NCBI GenBank assembly: GCA_003138515.1
Contig: PLGG01000032.1
Coordinates: 1-64,000, forward strand
Direction of reading: 5' to 3'
DNA from: Acidobacteriaceae bacterium
GTDB lineage: Bacteria > Acidobacteriota > Terriglobia > Terriglobales > Acidobacteriaceae
Length of the DNA: 64,000 bases
A program made the translations under genes and the position numbers. Shown here piece after piece: positions 35,907-44,806 of the stretch. The first letter of the stretch is position 1. Every line of letters starts with the position of its first letter. The notes beneath the pieces were generated by a model that did not search any database, had not been told where the DNA came from, and saw only the letters and a program-made list of their open reading frames with translations.

Positions 35907-36866
35907 TCAATCGTCCAGCGCCTGCACGCCGAACTCGCTTTCGTAGCGCGCGACGGTGGACATCAGGTTCTCGATGGCGGCAACGGGCTGAATGCCGCCG
36001 CGCGCGCCCTGGGCCATGCAGTTCATGGCGGCGGCGGCGCAGGAGAAATCGAGTTGGCGGTCGAGCGGCCAGTCGCGCAACAAGCCGTAAATGAATCCGG
36101 CGCGAAAGATGTCGCCTGCGCCGGTGGTGTCGACCACGGGCACGCGATAGGCTGCGCTGTGAAGCAACTGCTTGCCGTCCCAGGCGAGCACGCCGTCTTC
36201 GCCGAGGGTTGCAGCGCTCAAGCGGCATCCGTAGCGCGACTGCATGCGGCGCAGGGCGCGCTCGAGGTTCGAGTCCTCCATCAAGCGGCAGGAGAAATCC
36301 TCGCTCACGATCAGATAGTCGATATTGGCGACCAGCTCTTCGATGCCGGGATAGGTGTCATCGAGATCGGCGACAACGGGAATTCCTGCGGCGCGGGCCC
36401 AGCTTGCGGCCTGCGTGGCCGCGGCGGTGTCGTGGCCGTCCACATGCAGCACGCGGGCATTCACGATCCATTCGCGGCGAAGGTCCGACGGCTGAAGAAC
36501 CATCTGCTCGTTGCGCTGACAGATGACGGTGCGCTCGCCGGCGGCGTCGATGAGGATGACGTTGTGCAGGCTGGCGCCTCCGGGAACAGTGACGATTTGC
36601 GCTTCGGCGCCCACGCGGCGAAAGGCTTCCTTGTGCAGGCGCGCCGCATCGTCGTCGCCCAGCTTGCCCACGTAGCGGGTGCGCAGGCCCCAGGTTTGGC
36701 AGGCCACAACGGTGGTGGCTACCTGGCCGCCGGGCTGCACGGATCGGCTGCTGTATTGGACTTTGGAACTAGGCTCCGGGAATTTGTCGAGCGGGATGAG
36801 GGTGTCCGTGGCGTTGAGGCCGACGCCGACGACATCAACAGGATCAATCGGTGGCAACTGAGTCAC
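35907..36866 (-). CDS. PfkB-family carbohydrate/nucleoside kinase
   Basis: A 319-residue ribokinase-like kinase. VVGVGLNATDTLIPLDKFPE and the GGQVATTVVACQTWGLRTRY region bind the sugar, and the catalytic anion hole/base is DTTGAGDIFRAGFIYGLL (DTxGAGD). The substrate cannot be told from sequence. The GTG at 36866 stands 6 nt from a perfect minus-strand TACAAT, the clearest leaderless promoter of the window. It is divergent from lysA. Confidence 0.92.
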   Translation of the reverse strand: MTQLPPIDPVDVVGVGLNATDTLIPLDKFPEPSSKVQYSSRSVQPGGQVATTVVACQTWGLRTRYVGKLGDDDAARLHKEAFRRVGAEAQIVTVPGGASLHNVILIDAAGERTVICQRNEQMVLQPSDLRREWIVNARVLHVDGHDTAAATQAASWARAAGIPVVADLDDTYPGIEELVANIDYLIVSEDFSCRLMEDSNLERALRRMQSRYGCRLSAATLGEDGVLAWDGKQLLHSAAYRVPVVDTTGAGDIFRAGFIYGLLRDWPLDRQLDFSCAAAAMNCMAQGARGGIQPVAAIENLMSTVARYESEFGVQALDD

Positions 36867-36872
36867 ACGGAT

Positions 36873-36878
36873 ATTGTA
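36873..36878 (-). promoter_or_regulatory. -10 box TACAAT, leaderless PfkB-kinase promoter
   Basis: Minus-strand TACAAT, 6 nt (ATCCGT), then the GTG start. Confidence 0.55.
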
Positions 36879-36967
36879 ATGGGCTGGCGGAAGAAGGTGA
36901 GTGCGCGGAGAAAATGAGGGCCAAATGCTGTACGCTCAATGTATTCTTTTGGTTTTGGATTTGACTT

Positions 36968-38245
36968 GTGGCTGAGCCAAAAACTTCGCGTCCGTTTTAT
37001 CGTCCGCAGGCAGGCGGTGAACTGCATTGCGGCGGCGTCTCGCTGGAATCGCTGGCCAGGCGATTCGGTACGCCGCTTTATGTTTATTCTGCCAATCAAA
37101 TTGCCGAGCGGCTGGCGATGTTTCAGCAGGCGCTTGCTGGGCGGGATCATCTGGTTTGCTATGCGGTGAAGGCCAACTCCGCGCTAGCGATTCTGAAGCT
37201 GCTGGCGAAGCGCGGCGCGGGATTCGACATCGTCTCCGGCGGCGAACTCGAGCGCGTAATGGCGGCGACGCCGGAAGCTGCCGGGCGCGTGGTTTTTTCC
37301 GGCGTCGGGAAAACGGCCGCGGAGATTGACGCGGGGCTTAAGGCGGCGATCCTGGCATTCAACGTGGAGAGCGAGGCCGAGCTTGCACTGCTGGCGGCGC
37401 GGGCGCGCAAGCTCAAGATCCGCGCGCGCTTTGCACTGCGCGTGAACCCGGACGTCTTCGCCGATACGCATCCGTACATCTCCACCGGCTTGCGCGAGCA
37501 CAAGTTCGGCGTCGACATTCGGCGCGCGCGCGCGATCTACAGGAGCGCGGCGAAAGATCGCTGGCTCGAGGCGTATGCAGTGAGCGTTCACATCGGGTCG
37601 CAGATCCGGTCTGCCGATCCTTTTGGCGCGGCGATTGCGCGGGTGAGCAAGCTGGCGATGCAACTAAGGGAAGACGGAATCACGCTCAAGGCGATCGATG
37701 CGGGCGGCGGCCTGGGCATCGACTACCACGATGGCGCGTTTGATGCGGCGGGCAAAGTGGAGGAGTACGCCGAGGCGCTGAATCGTGCGCTGGGTGAATT
37801 CGACGGCCGATTGCTGATTGAGCCGGGGCGATTCCTGGTGGCGCAGGCCGGCGCGCTGGTGACGCGCGTGCTCTACGTGAAGCGCAACGGCAAAAAAACT
37901 TTCGTGATTACCGACGCGGCCATGAACGATTTGATCCGGCCCGCGCTTTACCAGGCGCACCACGAGATTGTTCCCGTGCGGCCGAGGGCAGGAAGGGCGT
38001 GCGTTGTGGACGTGGTGGGGCCGGTGTGCGAGTCCGGCGACTTCTTTGCGCGCGATCGCAAGCTCGTGCCGGTTGAGCCCGGCGACCTGGTGGCATTGCT
38101 CGATGCCGGGGCATACGGAATGGTGCAAAGCTCGAATTACAATTCGCGTCCGCGCGCGGCGGAGGTGCTGGTGGAGGGCGCGAAGGCGCGGCTCATCCGG
38201 CGGCGCGAGACGATGGCCGATTTGCTGGCGACAGAGCGCGTCTAG
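36968..38245 (+). CDS. lysA: diaminopimelate decarboxylase
   Basis: A 425-residue PLP enzyme making lysine from meso-diaminopimelate. PLP lysine in CYAVKANS, phosphate-binding GGGLG, substrate motif EPGRFLVA and the active-site CESGD from the other subunit are all present, and the N terminus (GTPLYVYSANQIAERL) is standard. The start is GTG at 36968; the site has neither a clear Shine-Dalgarno nor the TAnnnT-6 pattern. TATTCT at 36942 may be the -10, giving a ~15-20 nt leader. Confidence 0.96.
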   Translation: MAEPKTSRPFYRPQAGGELHCGGVSLESLARRFGTPLYVYSANQIAERLAMFQQALAGRDHLVCYAVKANSALAILKLLAKRGAGFDIVSGGELERVMAATPEAAGRVVFSGVGKTAAEIDAGLKAAILAFNVESEAELALLAARARKLKIRARFALRVNPDVFADTHPYISTGLREHKFGVDIRRARAIYRSAAKDRWLEAYAVSVHIGSQIRSADPFGAAIARVSKLAMQLREDGITLKAIDAGGGLGIDYHDGAFDAAGKVEEYAEALNRALGEFDGRLLIEPGRFLVAQAGALVTRVLYVKRNGKKTFVITDAAMNDLIRPALYQAHHEIVPVRPRAGRACVVDVVGPVCESGDFFARDRKLVPVEPGDLVALLDAGAYGMVQSSNYNSRPRAAEVLVEGAKARLIRRRETMADLLATERV

Positions 38246-38320
38246 CACAGTAAGAGTGCTGCATTGTCCGACGGAATCCAGGGGCCGAGGCAAGACGACT
38301 GAATCTTCGGGGCGCATTGC

Positions 38321-38929
38321 ATGATGACGATGAAGGCGACAGAATTTGAGTTTCGTCACCAACCGCTCCTTCGCTTCCTCGTTGTCGGCACGGCTTTTCT
38401 TACGTATCTTTTCGATCCTGTCGATGTTGTCTGGCGAATTGTGGAGCATCGGCCCGACGCCAGGCTACTTGAGCGCCTGTACTTTGCTTTCGCCACGGCG
38501 TTGATCGGCGCCGGCGCCGCGCTTTGCACCGCGGCGGTCGCGTCTGCGCCAATCACACCGGAAAACAGTGGGCGTCGTCCGCGCATTCGCCCGTCGGGGC
38601 ATATTGGCAGCGTTCTTTTTGCAGTTGGGGTCGCGTCGCTCGCGCCTTTTCCAGGGGCCGTGATTCTCTTGCTGGGCGAGTCTCTACTTGCTCTTCGACT
38701 GATTTTGTTGGAGCGATCCTTTGGCCACGACCGGGATCCCCGGCCCGCTTCGCCTACCTCGTGGCTTCGAGCCATGCGCGAGGAATCCGCGAAGTGGGGC
38801 ATTTTCCTGATGATGATCGTCTTTACGTGGCTGTTGATTGACCGTGTGGCCGAATTGCTTGCCGTCGCCAGCCTGGTGGTCTGGGCTGCGCTTAACTTCC
38901 GGTCATTCAGGCGCCGCGCAACTCTCTGA
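38321..38929 (+). CDS. hypothetical integral membrane protein
   Basis: A 202-residue protein with about four hydrophobic spans (FLVVGTAFLTYLFDPVDVVW; ATALIGAGAALCTAAVASAP; SVLFAVGVASLAPFPGAVIL; GIFLMMIVFTWLLIDRVAEL) and a basic C terminus (FRSFRRRATL). I do not recognise the family. The start could be any of three clustered ATGs (38321, 38324, 38330). It stands alone downstream of lysA and convergent with the next gene. Confidence 0.6.
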   Translation: MMTMKATEFEFRHQPLLRFLVVGTAFLTYLFDPVDVVWRIVEHRPDARLLERLYFAFATALIGAGAALCTAAVASAPITPENSGRRPRIRPSGHIGSVLFAVGVASLAPFPGAVILLLGESLLALRLILLERSFGHDRDPRPASPTSWLRAMREESAKWGIFLMMIVFTWLLIDRVAELLAVASLVVWAALNFRSFRRRATL

Positions 38930-39016
38930 GGAAGTCCGATAGGTCTTCGTCTCGCGTTCGGAGGCTGAGACAAACAACCTGGAATTTCCTAGGGTGCCTT
39001 GCGGCGGAAGCCGTAA

Positions 39017-39487
39017 CTACTGGTGCACGCCCGAGGCGGCGACAAAGCCGGCAGTCTGAGTTGGAGACGTGCTGTTGGATGGCGGGGCAGCGAAGCTGGA
39101 TCCATTGGCGTTGAGTGCGGTGGAGTAATCGGGACCGAGGCCGAGACTCTTGAGCGCGCGCGGATCGGGCATCAGCTTGGTTTGCCAGCCATGATCGGCC
39201 TGATACTTCTGCATTGCGGCGACGGTGGTGGAGTCCCAATCGCCGTTCGGGTCGGCGGTCATGTAGTGTTCGCGAACGAGGGCCTGCTGTATCTGCGTGA
39301 CCCGATCGGGATCAATGGCTTGCTGGCCGCGCGCGCGGCGCGATTTGTGGCGGCTGTGCGAAACCTTGTGCGTGCTGGCGCCAGAGTGGCTGCTCGCGGA
39401 ACTGTGGCGCAAGGATGAAGCAAACGCGGGCGGCACAAGCAGGGCCGCGGAAATCAGAAGTGCCAATCCTCGACGAAATGAAGGCAT
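39017..39487 (-). CDS. exported peptidoglycan-binding-domain protein
   Basis: A 156-residue protein. Signal peptide (PSFRRGLALLISAALLVPPA), then a Ser/His/Lys/Arg-rich linker. A PG_binding_1-like three-helix domain follows: IDPDRVTQIQQALVREHYMT, NGDWDSTTVAAMQKYQADHG. The tail is Ser/Thr/Pro-rich. It probably sits in the periplasm attached to peptidoglycan. ATG 39487 has AGGCGG about 9 nt upstream; an ATG at 39520 would extend the N terminus by 11 residues. Confidence 0.8.
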   Translation of the reverse strand: MPSFRRGLALLISAALLVPPAFASSLRHSSASSHSGASTHKVSHSRHKSRRARGQQAIDPDRVTQIQQALVREHYMTADPNGDWDSTTVAAMQKYQADHGWQTKLMPDPRALKSLGLGPDYSTALNANGSSFAAPPSNSTSPTQTAGFVAASGVHQ

Positions 39488-39672
39488 CTTAACGCCGCCT
39501 GAATTACTCGAAAATTTCAAGAACTCTTCGTAGAAGTTTAGCCAAGGGCTAGAAATGGGGCAAGGGGAAAACGAAGCAAGCGCATTAACCTGATTACTTT
39601 GGAAACCAGCGCCGGAAGCGGGGAAAAGAGCGGTTCCGCAGTTCTTGTAGCCATTTCCCGCCTCGGTGCAGG

Positions 39673-39699
39673 GTGGATTTTCCTTAAGGGAAAATCCAC
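39673..39699. terminator. 11-bp perfect inverted repeat downstream of htrA
   Basis: GTGGATTTTCC and GGAAAATCCAC around TTAAG. It lies about 70-95 bp after the htrA stop; without a T-tract it may be a processing or attenuating hairpin rather than a classical terminator. Confidence 0.5.
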
Positions 39700-39768
39700 T
39701 TGGCCTCCATGGCTCGAGAACGCTGCAATTGCGGAACCGCTGGCCGCCTCCGGCGCCAGTGCAATGCG

Positions 39769-41418
39769 CTATAAGGTGCCGCCGATATAGTTGATTCCTT
39801 GTTCGGGATGATGCGGGTCGATCACTTCGAAGACCACATCATCGCCGGTTTTGAGTTTGCTGACCACGGCATCGAATTGATCCTTGTTGGAAGTTGTCTG
39901 CCGGTTGACATGGGTAATGACCAGGCCCGGTTCGAGCCCCTGTAGGTCAGCAAAGGAGCCGGGGCGGACCGATTCAACGATGACGCCGGCGGTATGAATG
40001 CGCTTGACCGTTTCCGGCGGGGCTTCCTGGACGACTATGCCGAGCTTGGCTTCGCCCGCGCCGACGACGCTGTTGTCAGCGCTCTCAGGCTGCGGATTGT
40101 TGACATCGGCGAAGACGGTATCGCGATCGCCGATGGTGACTGTGGTGTCCTTTGGTTTGCCATCGCGAATGTAACCGAGACGGATCGTCGATCCGGGCCT
40201 GCGGCTGGCAATTTCGTTGACCAGATCGTCACCGTCCTTGATGGAGCGTCCATCGACCGCGACGATGATGTCGCCGTCCTCGAGGCCGGCTTTATCCGCA
40301 GGGCCGCCAGGCTGCACTCCCGAGACGATTACGCCGTTCTTGAAACCGTACACGCGATTCACTGAGCCGGAGAGTCCCTCTTTGAACGAGATACCGATGG
40401 AGCCGCGCGTGACCTTGTGGCTGGAGCCGATGAGGTCGTTGTAGACGTCGACAACGGTGTTCGAGGGCATGGCGAAGCCGATGCCCTGATAGCCGGCCGA
40501 TTGCGTGTAGATGGCGGTGTTGACGCCGATGACCTCGCCGTTCATGTTCAGCAGCGGGCCGCCTGAGTTGCCGGGATTGATGGCCGCGTCTGTTTGGATG
40601 AAGTGCTGGAACTGGCCCGGAACTCCCTGCTCGATGGTGCGATTCTTAGCGGAGATGATGCCTGCGGTGACGGTTTGCGCCAGCGCGAATGGACTGCCGA
40701 TGGCTTCGACCCAGTCACCAACCTGTGCCGTGTCGGAGTTGCCCATCTTGACGGTGGGAAGCGGCGTGCTGGTGTCGATTTTGATTACCGCAAGATCGGT
40801 GGCTTTGTCGAAGCCGATGACGCGTGCGGGACGGCCGAGGTCCTGCGTGTCGGGATCGGTGGAGAGCTTGACGTAGATCTTGTCGGCTTTGTCGATGACG
40901 TGATCGTTGGTGATGATGTAGCCCTTGGCGTCGACGATGAAGCCTGAGCCGAGTGACTCCTGCACCTCGCCGTTGTCGCCGCCGTCATCGGGCCCGGGAG
41001 CCTGGCCGCCGAAGAAGCGGTTGAAGAAGTTCTGGAAGTCGTCCTGCCCCTGACCCTGCTGACCGTTGTCCTGATCGCCGTCGCCGGGATTTTGGCCGGG
41101 GTTCTGCTGGTTGGGCTGGGAGCGGAACTGATGGAAGTTGCGACGGCCGCCTTTGTCCGACTGCTTGGGCAGCGTCTGGGTATTGATGTTCACGACTGCC
41201 GGTCCCACCGCTTTGGCGATGCGCACAAAGTCGTTGGGCGGGGTGGGCGTGGTGACGACTTTGAGGGGGGTGGCATTGGTGCTGCTGTTCTGAGTTTCCT
41301 GGCCGCGGACTCCGTGAGCGGCATACGATCCGGCCAGGACGGCGGCGGAGACGGTGGCGAGCAAGATGAAGACGGAGGCGAGACGGCGCGAGCGAAGCCG
41401 TTCGAAGAGCGATTTCAT
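39769..41418 (-). CDS. DegP/HtrA-type periplasmic serine protease
   Basis: A 549-residue envelope protease: membrane-anchor or signal segment (SVFILLATVSAAVLAGSYAA), a Gln/Asn/Gly/Asp-rich linker (residues about 95-155), and a trypsin-like domain with His (TNDHVIDKADKIYV), Asp (KATDLAVIKIDTST) and Ser (DAAINPGNSGGPL). Two PDZ domains follow (GVQPGGPADKAGLEDGDIIV; VRPGSFADLQGLEPGLVITH). It degrades or refolds damaged envelope proteins. ATG 41418 has GAGGTCA upstream within a 6-codon longer frame. The acidic linker is longer than usual. Confidence 0.92.
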   Translation of the reverse strand: MKSLFERLRSRRLASVFILLATVSAAVLAGSYAAHGVRGQETQNSSTNATPLKVVTTPTPPNDFVRIAKAVGPAVVNINTQTLPKQSDKGGRRNFHQFRSQPNQQNPGQNPGDGDQDNGQQGQGQDDFQNFFNRFFGGQAPGPDDGGDNGEVQESLGSGFIVDAKGYIITNDHVIDKADKIYVKLSTDPDTQDLGRPARVIGFDKATDLAVIKIDTSTPLPTVKMGNSDTAQVGDWVEAIGSPFALAQTVTAGIISAKNRTIEQGVPGQFQHFIQTDAAINPGNSGGPLLNMNGEVIGVNTAIYTQSAGYQGIGFAMPSNTVVDVYNDLIGSSHKVTRGSIGISFKEGLSGSVNRVYGFKNGVIVSGVQPGGPADKAGLEDGDIIVAVDGRSIKDGDDLVNEIASRRPGSTIRLGYIRDGKPKDTTVTIGDRDTVFADVNNPQPESADNSVVGAGEAKLGIVVQEAPPETVKRIHTAGVIVESVRPGSFADLQGLEPGLVITHVNRQTTSNKDQFDAVVSKLKTGDDVVFEVIDPHHPEQGINYIGGTL

Positions 41419-41642
41419 AGAGTTTACTGACCTCATAGGGCGCTTATGCCGTGGGCCGGCAAGCAGATGGCGCTACCTCTTCAGTATAGCCATTCGCGAG
41501 CGGGTGCGGCACTGGCTCTTCCGTGTGACACGAGAGCGTTGATGAAGACCAAGCTGCGTCCTGACTGATTAGACGAGGGCGGGAACAAAAGAGGCGCAGG
41601 AAGTGACGGCCGGCGGGGGGAAGCGGTGCTACTGGTCGACAG

Positions 41643-42932
41643 TTACTGATCGGCGGCCCATTCCAGCATGGCGAGGGTGAGAAGCAGCACACGCTTGAGC
41701 GCGAGCTCGCGGTCTTTCGAGGAGTACCATTCGCGCAGCGTGTGAGCATCGCCGCCGTCGCCGCCTGCTCCCATGGAGAGTGCAGGAACGCCGAGGGCAA
41801 GCGGAATGTTGGCGTCGGTAGAGCCGAGGCGGAGGTCGGTTCGCAGGCCGAGATGGCGGTCGACGGCTCGCAAAGTGGAAAGGAGCGGCGAATCGCTGGG
41901 CAGTTGCGCGGCGGGACGGTCGCCAATTTTCGAGACCGCGAAGGACAGGCGCGAGCGCGAACCTGCGCCGGCCGATTTGGCTTTTTCGTTCCAGTGATCG
42001 ACGGCGTCTTCGACGGCGCGATGGAGAGCGACTTCAAGGCGGAGAAGTTGATTGGGGTCGGTGGAACGGAGGTCGATGTTGGCCTGAGCGCTTTCGGGGA
42101 TCGAGTTGACGCTGATGCCGCCGCGAATGGTGCCGAGGTTGAGCGTGGTTCGCGGCTCATCGGGCAGCGGAGTTTCAGCGAGCGCGGCCAGTGCGGAGGC
42201 GATCGCAGCGATGGGGTTGGGAATGCCCGCGTCAGTAAAGCTGTGGCCGCCGGGCCCGGTGATGGCGACTTGATAGCGGCGGCTGCCAAGAGCCTGGGTG
42301 ACGGCTGCTTCGGCGCCGGGGCCATCGAGAACGAGATGAGCGGCGATGCGGCCGGCGAGCGCGCTGTGCTCGTAGATATGGCGCACGCCGCGCAGGTCGC
42401 CCTCACCCTCTTCGCCGACGTTGCCGAGAAAGACGAGCGGGACGGGCAGGGCGAATTCCGGATTCGAGGGTCCCGCGTTCGAGGCGCGGGCGTGGAGAAG
42501 CGCGCTCGCGATGGCGAGCATCCCGGCCACACCAGCGGCGTTGTCGCTGGCGCCAGGAGCTTCGAGCCGATCGCCGTTGAGGACGGGATTGAGCGGAGTG
42601 GCGGCGGGGAAGACGGTGTCAATGTGTGCGGAGAGCAAAACGACGGGACCGGTGCTGTCGGCGGGGAGGTGTACGGCGGGCAAAGTGCCGAGGACGTTTC
42701 CGGCGGCATCGATTTCGACGCTGCTGAGACCGATCTGCTTGAATCGCCCGGCCAGCCATTGGGCGCGAGCCTGCTCGCCGTGAGTGGGCGCGGGAATCGC
42801 GACGAGCTCAACTTGCCAGTCCATGATGGTTTTGGGATTCGCGTGCAGCCATGCGAAGGCAGCGTGAATGGGCCTCTGCGAAGCGAGGGCTGTGACACGC
42901 GAGAACGCCGAGGCTGAAGACAGAACCGGCAT
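41643..42932 (-). CDS. M20-family metallopeptidase
   Basis: A 429-residue M20 zinc peptidase. Zinc ligands and catalysts: LLSAHIDTVFP (His, Asp), GASDNAAGVAGMLAI (bridging Asp), VGEEGEGDLRG (Glu pair), and the distal His in GDAHTLREWY. The dimerisation domain contains TGPGGHSF and RGGISVNSIPE. Likely a di/tripeptidase or acylamino-acid hydrolase. The start at 42932 (MPVLSSASAF) is uncertain; ATG 42824 (MDWQVELVAIPAPTHGE) is nearer the conserved core. TACTCT about 12 nt before 42932 is a possible -10. Confidence 0.9.
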   Translation of the reverse strand: MPVLSSASAFSRVTALASQRPIHAAFAWLHANPKTIMDWQVELVAIPAPTHGEQARAQWLAGRFKQIGLSSVEIDAAGNVLGTLPAVHLPADSTGPVVLLSAHIDTVFPAATPLNPVLNGDRLEAPGASDNAAGVAGMLAIASALLHARASNAGPSNPEFALPVPLVFLGNVGEEGEGDLRGVRHIYEHSALAGRIAAHLVLDGPGAEAAVTQALGSRRYQVAITGPGGHSFTDAGIPNPIAAIASALAALAETPLPDEPRTTLNLGTIRGGISVNSIPESAQANIDLRSTDPNQLLRLEVALHRAVEDAVDHWNEKAKSAGAGSRSRLSFAVSKIGDRPAAQLPSDSPLLSTLRAVDRHLGLRTDLRLGSTDANIPLALGVPALSMGAGGDGGDAHTLREWYSSKDRELALKRVLLLTLAMLEWAADQ

Positions 42933-43005
42933 CGAAGTGAATTCAGAGTAGCAGGAGAATAGCTTGCCCGTTCTCGTTTCGCGCGGAGTCGAGTCCACGA
43001 TCAAC

Positions 43006-43209
43006 TTAATCCTCTTGCTTGTTTGGCTTTTTTCTATCCCCACGCGCTGTTGTTTTAAGCATGGAGGGGCGCGCAGCAATGTCCTTGATGACGTCCTCAA
43101 GGGAATAAACTTGGCCGGCTGACACTTGAGCCTCACCGATGGCCAGGATTTGCAGCAGCGCCTGAGTCTCGCTTGCTTTTGCCGGTTTGAAACGCTCTTT
43201 TTGAGTCAT
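43006..43209 (-). CDS. small protein translationally coupled to truA
   Basis: A 67-residue protein (MTQKERFKPAKASETQALLQ ... LAIGEAQVSAGQVYSLEDVI) with a basic tail (TTARGDRKKPNKQED). The QVSAGQVYSLEDVIKDI segment resembles ParD/Phd-like antitoxin or small prevent-host-death-type proteins, but no toxin gene follows. Its ATG overlaps the truA stop (ATGA), the best evidence that it is translated. It ends 73 bp before the M20 start. Confidence 0.5.
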   Translation of the reverse strand: MTQKERFKPAKASETQALLQILAIGEAQVSAGQVYSLEDVIKDIAARPSMLKTTARGDRKKPNKQED

Positions 43210-44075
43210 AAGTTCTCCTCATCATATTCCACGGAGTGCAGGAAGAGGCCGCGTGCCGGCGCGGTGGGGCCGGCCTGGGACCGGGAGCGGGCGGCGAGGA
43301 TGCGGGGAATCTCTTCGAGGGCGAGTTGGCCGCGGCCGACATCGATCATTGTGCCAACCAGGGTACGCACCATGTGGTGGAGGAAGCCGTCGCCGCGGAC
43401 GCGGTAGACGAGAAGGTCGCCGGCATCGGTTGTGCGCTCGACCCAAGCCGAAGTGAGAATGGTGCGGATCGTTCCCGTCTTCACGGCCTTCGACCGCGCG
43501 TCACCAGTCAGGTCGCGATCGCCAGGTTCCTCTTCTTCGGAGAGGTTCCTATGCGATTGGTCGGGATCGGTTGCGGCGAAGCTGAGGAAGTCGTGCTCGC
43601 CAACGAAGAGGCGCGCGGCGGCCTGGAGAGCATCAAGCGAGAGATGCCAGGGGCAGGCGTAGACATAGCGGGCGAGGAAGGGCGAGCAATCGACGGCGCA
43701 AAGGATGCGGTACTCATAGGTTTTGGCGACAGCAGAGTGCCGCGCATGGAATGTGCTTCGCACGGTTCTGGTTTCGGAGACGCGAATCGATGGGGGGAGG
43801 GTGCGATTGAGCGCGCGGTGCAGGTTCTCTGGTGGTATGGGAGCGCGGAGAGCAAAGCTCGCAACCTGCGCCAGAGCGTGGACGCCGGCGTCGGTGCGGC
43901 CGGAGCCCTGGGGCAGAGGCGATTCGCCTGTGACACGGCCGAGCGCAGCCTGCAACTCGCCCTGGATGGTGGGCAGACCGGGCTGCACCTGCCAGCCCTG
44001 GAAGTCGGTGCCGTCGTAAGCCAGAGTGAGCTTCCAGGTTTGGAGGCCGGGATCGGTTTGAGGCTGATCGGTCAC
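43206..44075 (-). CDS. truA: tRNA pseudouridine(38-40) synthase TruA
   Basis: A 289-residue synthase modifying positions 38-40 of the tRNA anticodon arm. The catalytic Asp lies in GSGRTDAGVHALAQV; the N-terminal LTLAYDGTDFQGWQVQPG and C-terminal GDGFLHHMVRTLVGTMIDVG are diagnostic. An acidic insertion (SEEEEPGDRDLTGDARSK) interrupts the middle of the protein. The start is GTG at 44075 by family alignment. It is the first gene of a unit with the small ATGA-coupled ORF. Confidence 0.95.
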   Translation of the reverse strand: MTDQPQTDPGLQTWKLTLAYDGTDFQGWQVQPGLPTIQGELQAALGRVTGESPLPQGSGRTDAGVHALAQVASFALRAPIPPENLHRALNRTLPPSIRVSETRTVRSTFHARHSAVAKTYEYRILCAVDCSPFLARYVYACPWHLSLDALQAAARLFVGEHDFLSFAATDPDQSHRNLSEEEEPGDRDLTGDARSKAVKTGTIRTILTSAWVERTTDAGDLLVYRVRGDGFLHHMVRTLVGTMIDVGRGQLALEEIPRILAARSRSQAGPTAPARGLFLHSVEYDEENL

Positions 44076-44291
44076 TGGGATCGCTGATTATCAGCGTACT
44101 CGACGAAGACGGGTGGGCAAGGATCTCCTCGAGGATCGAAAGGTGTGGCCCGGCGCGAAAGTCGAGTAGGTCTTGGTACGTTTTTGTACACGACTTTTCA
44201 GTTGTTGTGTTGAATCCACAATAGTTAGAGCGATAAACGGACTCTCGGCGACGCGTTAGAGTTGCGCTCGGGGCGGGTTTAGCAGTATTTT

Positions 44292-44305
44292 ACTAACCAG
44301 TTAGT
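44292..44305. promoter_or_regulatory. palindrome ACTAACCAGTTAGT upstream of the TolC-like gene
   Basis: Exact 6-bp arms (ACTAAC/GTTAGT) around CA, in AT-rich surroundings unlike the rest of the gap. It resembles TetR-family operators that control efflux genes, but no TetR gene is in the window and the distance to the start is 500 bp. Confidence 0.35.
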
Positions 44306-44673
44306 TAAATCAAGATTGGGTGGCTTGATTGCTGGTCCTGATGCCCAATGGAGCGGACATTGATAGGCTCTGGCCGTCGAAGTCTTCAGCGATTCTTTGA
44401 TAAGGTTTGCTCGCGCGCACAAGGTTCCAGCACGCGGCGATCGTCTGCGAACGGGATCAGGCTCCGGAAACGAACTCCGGATTTGCGCGGATGAACCAGC
44501 GATTATGAGCGGATGAGCGGAATAAGACGAGTGCGGGGAACGATAGGGGTATCGATTTCGTAATCAAGGAAGAGCCTTCACAGGCAACGTGGAGGCGATA
44601 ATCGTCTTGGCGAACATAGAGCGTTCTTCTGGGCGGGGCGAGTGAGTTGGTCTCGGCGAGGCAGATCGTTTCT

Positions 44674-44790
44674 GACACGGCAACGGGGCACGGCAACGGG
44701 GCACGGCAACCGGGCAGGGCAACCGAGCAGCGCAAACAAGAAGCGCAAACAAGCATCGCGAACTAACAGCGCAAACAAGCGGCGCAACCA
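44674..44790. repeat. 13-bp tandem repeat, nine units, just before the TolC-like gene
   Basis: Nine consecutive 13-mers from GACACGGCAACGG through GGCACGGCAACGG and AGCAGCGCAAACA to AGCGGCGCAACCA, drifting from CACGG-rich to GCGCAAAC-rich. It ends 16 nt before the start codon and immediately precedes the ribosome site. The remaining 44076-44673 stretch holds no gene that I can support. Confidence 0.9.
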
Positions 44791-44806
44791 AATGTGGAGA
44801 GGAAAT

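Noticed and set aside
39599-39790. 63-residue plus-strand frame after htrA
   Set aside because: It spans a palindrome and noncoding sequence and has no homology or ribosome site.
41444-42898. 484-residue minus-strand open frame over the M20 gene
   Set aside because: It is a Ser/Pro-rich shadow frame on the same strand as the M20 peptidase, whose zinc motifs are complete.
44457-44756. 99-residue minus-strand frame before the TolC-like gene
   Set aside because: Cys/Arg-rich translation of the 13-bp repeat array; no ribosome site or motif.
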